From Christensenella sp. UBA1224 (GTDB taxonomy: Bacteria > Bacillota > Clostridia > Christensenellales > Aristaeellaceae): a DNA stretch of 10,017 nucleotides. Below the pieces are notes generated by a model, which had not been told where the DNA came from, did not search any database, and worked only from the letters and a program-made list of their open reading frames with translations. Of the stretch, positions 6,583-10,017 are shown one piece after another (position 1 is the stretch's first letter; every line of letters begins with the position of its first letter). The DNA lies in NCBI GenBank assembly GCA_002309235.1, contig DBXA01000117.1, forward strand, positions 1,648 through 11,664, written 5' to 3'. The position numbers and the translations under genes are program-made.

Positions 6583-7383
6583 ATGGATACGATAAAGCTC
6601 TATATCCGCTCCATGGGCATGCTCCTGAAGAGCCAGTTTCAATACCCTGCTTCCTTCTTTATGCAGACACTGGCGCAGCTGGTGATGGAGGGCGGCGAGA
6701 TGCTGGCCCTGATACTCGTGATAGACCGATTTGGGCATCTGGGCAGATGGGAACCGGGTGATCTGTTCTTCTTTTTCGGCATCATGTCCGTCACCTTTTA
6801 TCTGACGGAGTGCTTCGGCCGCGGCATTACCGGCGCTTTTCCCTCCATGGTGCGTATGGGACAGCTGGATACACTGCTCATACGTCCCCGCGGCATCGTG
6901 ACGCAGGTCCTGTGCAGCGCGATAGATCCGAGACGGATCACATGTATTGCGGTGGGCACTACAGCCCTCGTGATCGGAAGCCGCCTTTCGGCTGTGCGAT
7001 GGACCTTTGCCAAGGCATTCCTTATGGCGGAGGCAGTATCGTTCGGATTCTTGCTGATACTGGGCCTGTTCATGATCGAGGCGATCTTCTGCATCCATAG
7101 TGTAAAATCCGTAGAACTGGTCAATGCCGTCACTTACGGGGGCAGGAGTGCCTGCCAGTATCCGGCAACCATATACCCCAGGCCGCTGCGTGTTCTGTTT
7201 ACGGCATTTGCGCCTTTTGCTCTTGTTTTACAGGTCCCGGCTGGCTATATACTGGATAAACCGCTCTTTGATTGGCCTGCCTGGACCGCTTTCCTGTGCC
7301 CTCTCTCCGGTGCAGTCCTGTTCGGTGTGATATATATGCTGTTCCAGAGGGCGATGCACTTCTATCGGTCAACGGGGAGTTGA
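6583..7383 (+). CDS. ABC-2 type permease, second subunit (COG3694-like)
   Basis: A 266-residue membrane protein with about six hydrophobic segments, including 42-47/60-74 (FFFFGIMSVTFYL), 120-135, 150-170 and 236-255. GQLDTLLIRPRGIVTQVL (92-109) followed by DPRR, and YPATIYPRPLRVLFTAFAPFA (split across 193-213), are hallmark segments of COG3694 permeases (their usual form is G-LD-LL-RP and YP--IY----R---T---P-A). It is the expected partner of the permease before it; only 4 nt separate the genes. The start at 6583 has GGGAGG 8 nt upstream. The ATG at 6579 is in another frame and gives only a short product. A strong terminator follows, so this is the last gene of the exporter operon. Confidence 0.87.
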   Translation: MDTIKLYIRSMGMLLKSQFQYPASFFMQTLAQLVMEGGEMLALILVIDRFGHLGRWEPGDLFFFFGIMSVTFYLTECFGRGITGAFPSMVRMGQLDTLLIRPRGIVTQVLCSAIDPRRITCIAVGTTALVIGSRLSAVRWTFAKAFLMAEAVSFGFLLILGLFMIEAIFCIHSVKSVELVNAVTYGGRSACQYPATIYPRPLRVLFTAFAPFALVLQVPAGYILDKPLFDWPAWTAFLCPLSGAVLFGVIYMLFQRAMHFYRSTGS

Positions 7384-7420
7384 GTGATGAAGGCTTGATA
7401 TGATCGTGCTTTAACAGAGA

Positions 7421-7469
7421 AGCGGATCGATCCGGATGGAGTTTGCGCGGATCGTCCGCTTTTTGTTTT
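7421..7469 (+). terminator. Rho-independent terminator of the ABC exporter operon
   Basis: AGCGGATCGATCCG (7421-7434) pairs with CGGATCGTCCGCT (7448-7460) in a 13-bp stem with one bulged T and a 13-nt loop, followed by TTTTGTTTT (7461-7469). The T run touches the stop codon of the small convergent gene (7468-7470). On the minus strand the same stem is followed by TCTCTGTT, a weaker tail, so it may work partly in both directions. Confidence 0.88.
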
Positions 7470-7695
7470 ATATAACAGCAGAGGTCTTTTTCTTTCTTTT
7501 CCTGATCCTTATGTTTGTGATGGGTATTTCTGCCAGCGGATCCATTGGCATGACAGGCGGGGCGACAGGATCGGGCATGGCGGTATTGATGTGCAGGGCA
7601 TTGTGTCCGGCGTAATCGCTGCCGGGGTCTTTTCCCGTATGATATCCGCCTGCCGCTTTTTCCGTCTCTTCTTTATTCAGTTTCTTCTTTTTCAC
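7468..7695 (-). CDS. Small protein with a double-glycine-type leader, possible secreted peptide
   Basis: A 75-residue product if it starts at the GTG at 7695, which has AAGGA 7 nt upstream. The in-frame ATG at 7728 has no ribosome binding site, and a start there would add MQAECSRKEQD. Residues 1-17 (MKKKKLNKEETEKAAGG) resemble double-glycine leaders of bacteriocins and peptide signals: L at -12, E at -9 and -8, G at -2 and -1. The common hydrophobic residues at -7 and -4 are Thr and Ala, which weakens the match. The remaining 58 residues have no Cys, eight Pro (in a MPDPVAPPVMPMDP stretch) and a strongly basic end (IRIRKRKKK). The gene lies 90 nt after the response regulator on the same strand. 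No peptidase-containing exporter, immunity gene or modification enzyme is in the window. It could instead be an ordinary small cytoplasmic protein of unknown function. Confidence 0.5.
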   Translation of the reverse strand: MKKKKLNKEETEKAAGGYHTGKDPGSDYAGHNALHINTAMPDPVAPPVMPMDPLAEIPITNIRIRKRKKKTSAVI

Positions 7696-7724
7696 GTCCT
7701 GTTCCTTTCTGCTGCATTCCGCCT

Positions 7725-7755
7725 GCATGATCGGTAATTTTGTTTACCGGTATGC
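7725..7755. repeat. Inverted repeat between the response regulator and the small gene
   Basis: CGGTAA (7732-7737) and TTACCG (7744-7749) are exact inverted copies around TTTTGT. The stem extends outward through A/T and GCAT/ATGC with one bulged base and one U-G pair. There is no T run, so it is not a standard terminator. It could be a regulator binding site or an mRNA processing or stability hairpin that separates levels of the regulator and the small gene. Confidence 0.45.
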
Positions 7756-7785
7756 GGCGGGAGGTACTGACAGCCATGAAAGACC

Positions 7786-8517
7786 TTATATTCTCATATG
7801 CTTTTTGCGCCAGGCAGCGGGAGACAGACCGGTTTCCTTCTGGAAGCAGGCTACCAGGTATTTGCTTTCAGTGAAACCGACGCGGTGGGCGATCTCGTAT
7901 ACGTGCAGTGAGGACCGTTCCAGCAGTTCCTTTGTACGCTCGATCCTGACGGACAGCAGATACTGGCGGATGGTCATGCCAAAGGCCTTCCGGAACACCT
8001 GACCGAGATAGGCAGCCGTGACGTACAGGGCTTCTGCAATGCTCGAGACAGTTACAGGCTCCGTATAGTGTGTATCGATATAGCGCTTAGCGCTTTCTGC
8101 CAGATCCGAAGCGGGTTCGGTATCTTCTTCTCCGTTTTTCAGTGCTAACTTTTTCGCGATCTCGACCAGATATTCCGCAACCTCATCCTCATCCAAAGGC
8201 TTGTTGAGATATCCCGCAGCGCCGTATTTCATGGCGGTTATGGCATAGTCGAACTCACTGTATCCGGTGAGAATCAGTACATATGTCTCCTTATATGGAG
8301 ATTCATGAAGCCACTTCAGGAAGGAAAGCCCGTCCATCACCGGCATGCGGATATCGAGCAGTATGAGGTCCGGGCTGCATTGTTGCGTTTTATCGATGGC
8401 TTCTTTGCCGTTGGCTGCTGTGGCGGTGACTTCATAGCCGTATTGAGCCCATTCAAAGGCTATGGGGAGCTGTTCCCGGATGGTGGTCTCGTCATCAACT
8501 ATCAGAACCCGATACAC
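7786..8517 (-). CDS. AraC-type response regulator (YesN-like)
   Basis: A 243-residue DNA-binding response regulator. The receiver domain (about 1-120) has the acidic pair D8-D9, phosphoacceptor D55 in LILLDIRMPVMDG, T84 in LILTGYS and K106 in YLNKPLDE. The C-terminal AraC-type double helix-turn-helix (about 146-243) contains SSIAEALYVTAAYLGQVFRK and IAHRVGFTESKYLVACFQK segments and ends PAAWRKKHMRI. I chose the GTG at 8517 because AGGAGG lies 6 nt before it and the product then starts directly at the receiver domain; the ATG at 8550 lies deep in the kinase gene without a ribosome binding site. The start overlaps the end of the kinase gene by 23 nt, so the two are coupled partners. Its target genes are unknown; the small gene downstream and the kinase operon itself are the nearest candidates. 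Confidence 0.93.
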   Translation of the reverse strand: MYRVLIVDDETTIREQLPIAFEWAQYGYEVTATAANGKEAIDKTQQCSPDLILLDIRMPVMDGLSFLKWLHESPYKETYVLILTGYSEFDYAITAMKYGAAGYLNKPLDEDEVAEYLVEIAKKLALKNGEEDTEPASDLAESAKRYIDTHYTEPVTVSSIAEALYVTAAYLGQVFRKAFGMTIRQYLLSVRIERTKELLERSSLHVYEIAHRVGFTESKYLVACFQKETGLSPAAWRKKHMRI

Positions 8518-10017
8518 GGAAATCCTCCTTCTTCCGGCGGATTGGGACAATGAGTGTGAATAAGGTCCCGCCGTCCTGGCGGGATTCTACGTCCATGTGC
8601 CCAAGGCTTCCATAATACAGCCTGAGGCGTGCCTGCACATTGTTCAGCCCCACGCTGTGCATACTGTTGTTTCCGTCTCTCAAGAGCTGCTTAATTTCCG
8701 TAAGGCGTTCCGATGACATGCCTTCGCCGCGGTCTGCTACAGCGACATGCATAAAATCTCCTTCGCGGGTTATATAGAGGCCGGCATCCCTGGCGCCGAT
8801 TCCTCTCCAGACACCGTGGACGCATGCATTTTCCACCAGCGGCTGTATCAGCATTTTCGGGATATAATTGCCGAGCAGTTCTTCATCTGCTTGCACCTCA
8901 AAGGAAAACGTGTGGTCATACCTATATTTCTGTATGGCCAGGAATTCGTTGATGAAGGCCAGTTCTTCCTTAAGCGGGATCAGGTCGTCATGCCAGTCCA
9001 GCAGGCGGCGGAACATGCGGGACATATATGTGATCATGCGGGCAGTCTCTGCTTCTCCGTTTGCCTTCGCTTTCAGGCGGATGGCTTCCATGGCGTTGAA
9101 CATGAAATGCGGGTTGACCTGGGATTGCAGGGCATGCAGCTCGGCGGTGGCTTTTTCTCGCTGAAGCTGCGTATGCTGGAGCTCATTCAGATACTCCTTT
9201 TGGATGTAGTCCTCCAATCGCTTTGACATCTGATCGATATCATGGGCGAGCATGCCTACTTCATCACTTCCCATGCTGCTTTCGTCCAGTGTGCCGAAAT
9301 GCCCTTCCGCAATGCCCTTTGTATGATTGCCGATGATCTGCAGGCGGCGTGAGATATTCCGGGCGGCAAGTCCTGCGAATACAAGCCCTATCACCGTCAG
9401 AAGCACGGAGAGGATCACATAGGGGAGAAGTACACGATAGTATTCCCGCGTGATCAGGCTCGTGGGGTACCTGCTGACGAGCTTAAGGGAAGAGCAGGTG
9501 CCAAGAGACAGTTCCATCGTCTGCAGGTTTTGTCCTGTCCTGGCTGCGATATCGGCATAGTCGGTCGATTTGGAAGAGAGGAGAGTGTGTCCGGCGTCAT
9601 CTACGAGTGCAAGGTACGTAAACGGCTCCGGATCGTCAAGCTCGGCCTTGAGGACGGACAGGTTCATGGAAAGGCGGAGTATCCTGTGATAGGTTTGATT
9701 ATAGGGCATCACATTCATCCTGCGCACCACGCTGATATCAGGCGAAGTGAATTCAGCAGAATTTTCAGTGGAAACTCGAATGTAAAGATCCTGCCCGGAG
9801 ACCTGCCATAGGCTGATAGAATCCTCTGATCCTCCGAAGAAGAAATCAACAGGCTTCTGAATGGAAATGTATTTGCCCGGGAGAACGGTGGGATTATCTG
9901 TATAGACCACCATACGGCTGACGGTGGCGTATACAGGACTGACGTTTACTCTTGTCTGGATATTCTCCTGATAGGCGACCAGGAATTGATAGGGAGAAGA
10001 ATAGGATGCATCCAGAG
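8495..10017 (-). CDS. Sensor histidine kinase (YesM-like), N-terminus beyond the window
   Basis: The frame stays open from the stop at 8495 to the right edge, giving 506 visible residues; the true start is outside, so the ATG at 9913 is only an internal Met. Residues about 1-190 of the visible part look extracellular and would sense a ligand. A membrane segment lies at about 194-218 (LLPYVILSVLLTVIGLVFAGL), followed by a HAMP linker (about 219-270). The His_kinase domain has QVNPHFMFNAMEAI with the phosphorylated His at visible residue 303 (usual form NPHFLYN). The ATPase part has the N-box LIQPLVENACVHG, the G1 box ADRGEGMS and the late GLNNVQARLRLYYG. A first membrane segment is expected before the visible part. 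It should phosphorylate the regulator encoded by the overlapping gene. YesM-type kinases in Clostridia often respond to sugars, but the ligand here cannot be predicted. Confidence 0.93.
   Translation of the reverse strand, partial: LDASYSSPYQFLVAYQENIQTRVNVSPVYATVSRMVVYTDNPTVLPGKYISIQKPVDFFFGGSEDSISLWQVSGQDLYIRVSTENSAEFTSPDISVVRRMNVMPYNQTYHRILRLSMNLSVLKAELDDPEPFTYLALVDDAGHTLLSSKSTDYADIAARTGQNLQTMELSLGTCSSLKLVSRYPTSLITREYYRVLLPYVILSVLLTVIGLVFAGLAARNISRRLQIIGNHTKGIAEGHFGTLDESSMGSDEVGMLAHDIDQMSKRLEDYIQKEYLNELQHTQLQREKATAELHALQSQVNPHFMFNAMEAIRLKAKANGEAETARMITYMSRMFRRLLDWHDDLIPLKEELAFINEFLAIQKYRYDHTFSFEVQADEELLGNYIPKMLIQPLVENACVHGVWRGIGARDAGLYITREGDFMHVAVADRGEGMSSERLTEIKQLLRDGNNSMHSVGLNNVQARLRLYYGSLGHMDVESRQDGGTLFTLIVPIRRKKEDFRVSGSDS

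Noticed and set aside
6397..7098. A 233-codon minus-strand open frame opposite the two permeases
   Set aside because: It crosses the boundary of two well-supported genes on the other strand, is rich in His and Gln in a way typical of antisense translation, and matches no family I know.
1..10017. CRISPR arrays, tRNA or rRNA genes, insertion sequences
   Set aside because: No regularly spaced direct repeats, cloverleaf-like or rRNA sequence, transposase motif or flanking inverted repeats were seen on either strand.

Overview
The window looks like chromosomal DNA from a Bacillota (Clostridia) bacterium, probably Lachnospiraceae or a close relative. This is inferred from strong AGGAGG-type ribosome binding sites, consensus sigma-A promoters, a YesM/YesN-type two-component pair, a clostridial style of secreted L,D-transpeptidase and a Smr-less MutS2 relative. 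No rRNA, tRNA, transposase, phage gene or CRISPR array is visible. Ten coding regions are supported, two of them cut by the window edges.

Left, minus strand (1-2249): a MutS2-like ATPase gene is followed after 26 nt by the first 20 codons of a DUF1848-family gene that leaves the window. The MutS2-like protein keeps the MutS ATPase and a KOW-like segment but has no Smr nuclease domain and almost none of the usual coiled coil. A perfect TTGACA-17-TATAAT promoter lies about 220 nt before it. The leader between them holds a 13-bp palindrome, a 7-bp hairpin and a terminator-like hairpin with six U residues, so the gene may be controlled by attenuation.

Centre left, plus strand (2284-4703): a divergent extended -10 promoter drives three genes: a LURP-one-related (YxjI-like) protein with a poly-serine tail, a PhnP-like metallo-beta-lactamase-fold hydrolase, and a secreted YkuD-type L,D-transpeptidase. 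A strong hairpin terminator follows. The ribosome binding site of the hydrolase can be masked by the poly-serine codons of the gene before it, which suggests translational coupling.

Centre right, plus strand (4726-7469): a second promoter drives a compact three-gene ABC exporter (one ATPase and two ABC-2 type permeases of the COG4586/COG4587/COG3694 type, substrate unknown). It ends at a clear rho-independent terminator.

Right, minus strand (7468-10017): a sensor histidine kinase (N-terminus outside the window) overlaps by 23 nt an AraC-type response regulator that starts at GTG. Ninety nucleotides further on is a 75-residue gene, also starting at GTG, whose first 17 residues resemble a double-glycine secretion leader. 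This possible secreted peptide next to a membrane sensor is the most intriguing item here, but no peptidase-containing ABC transporter is in view, so its role is open.
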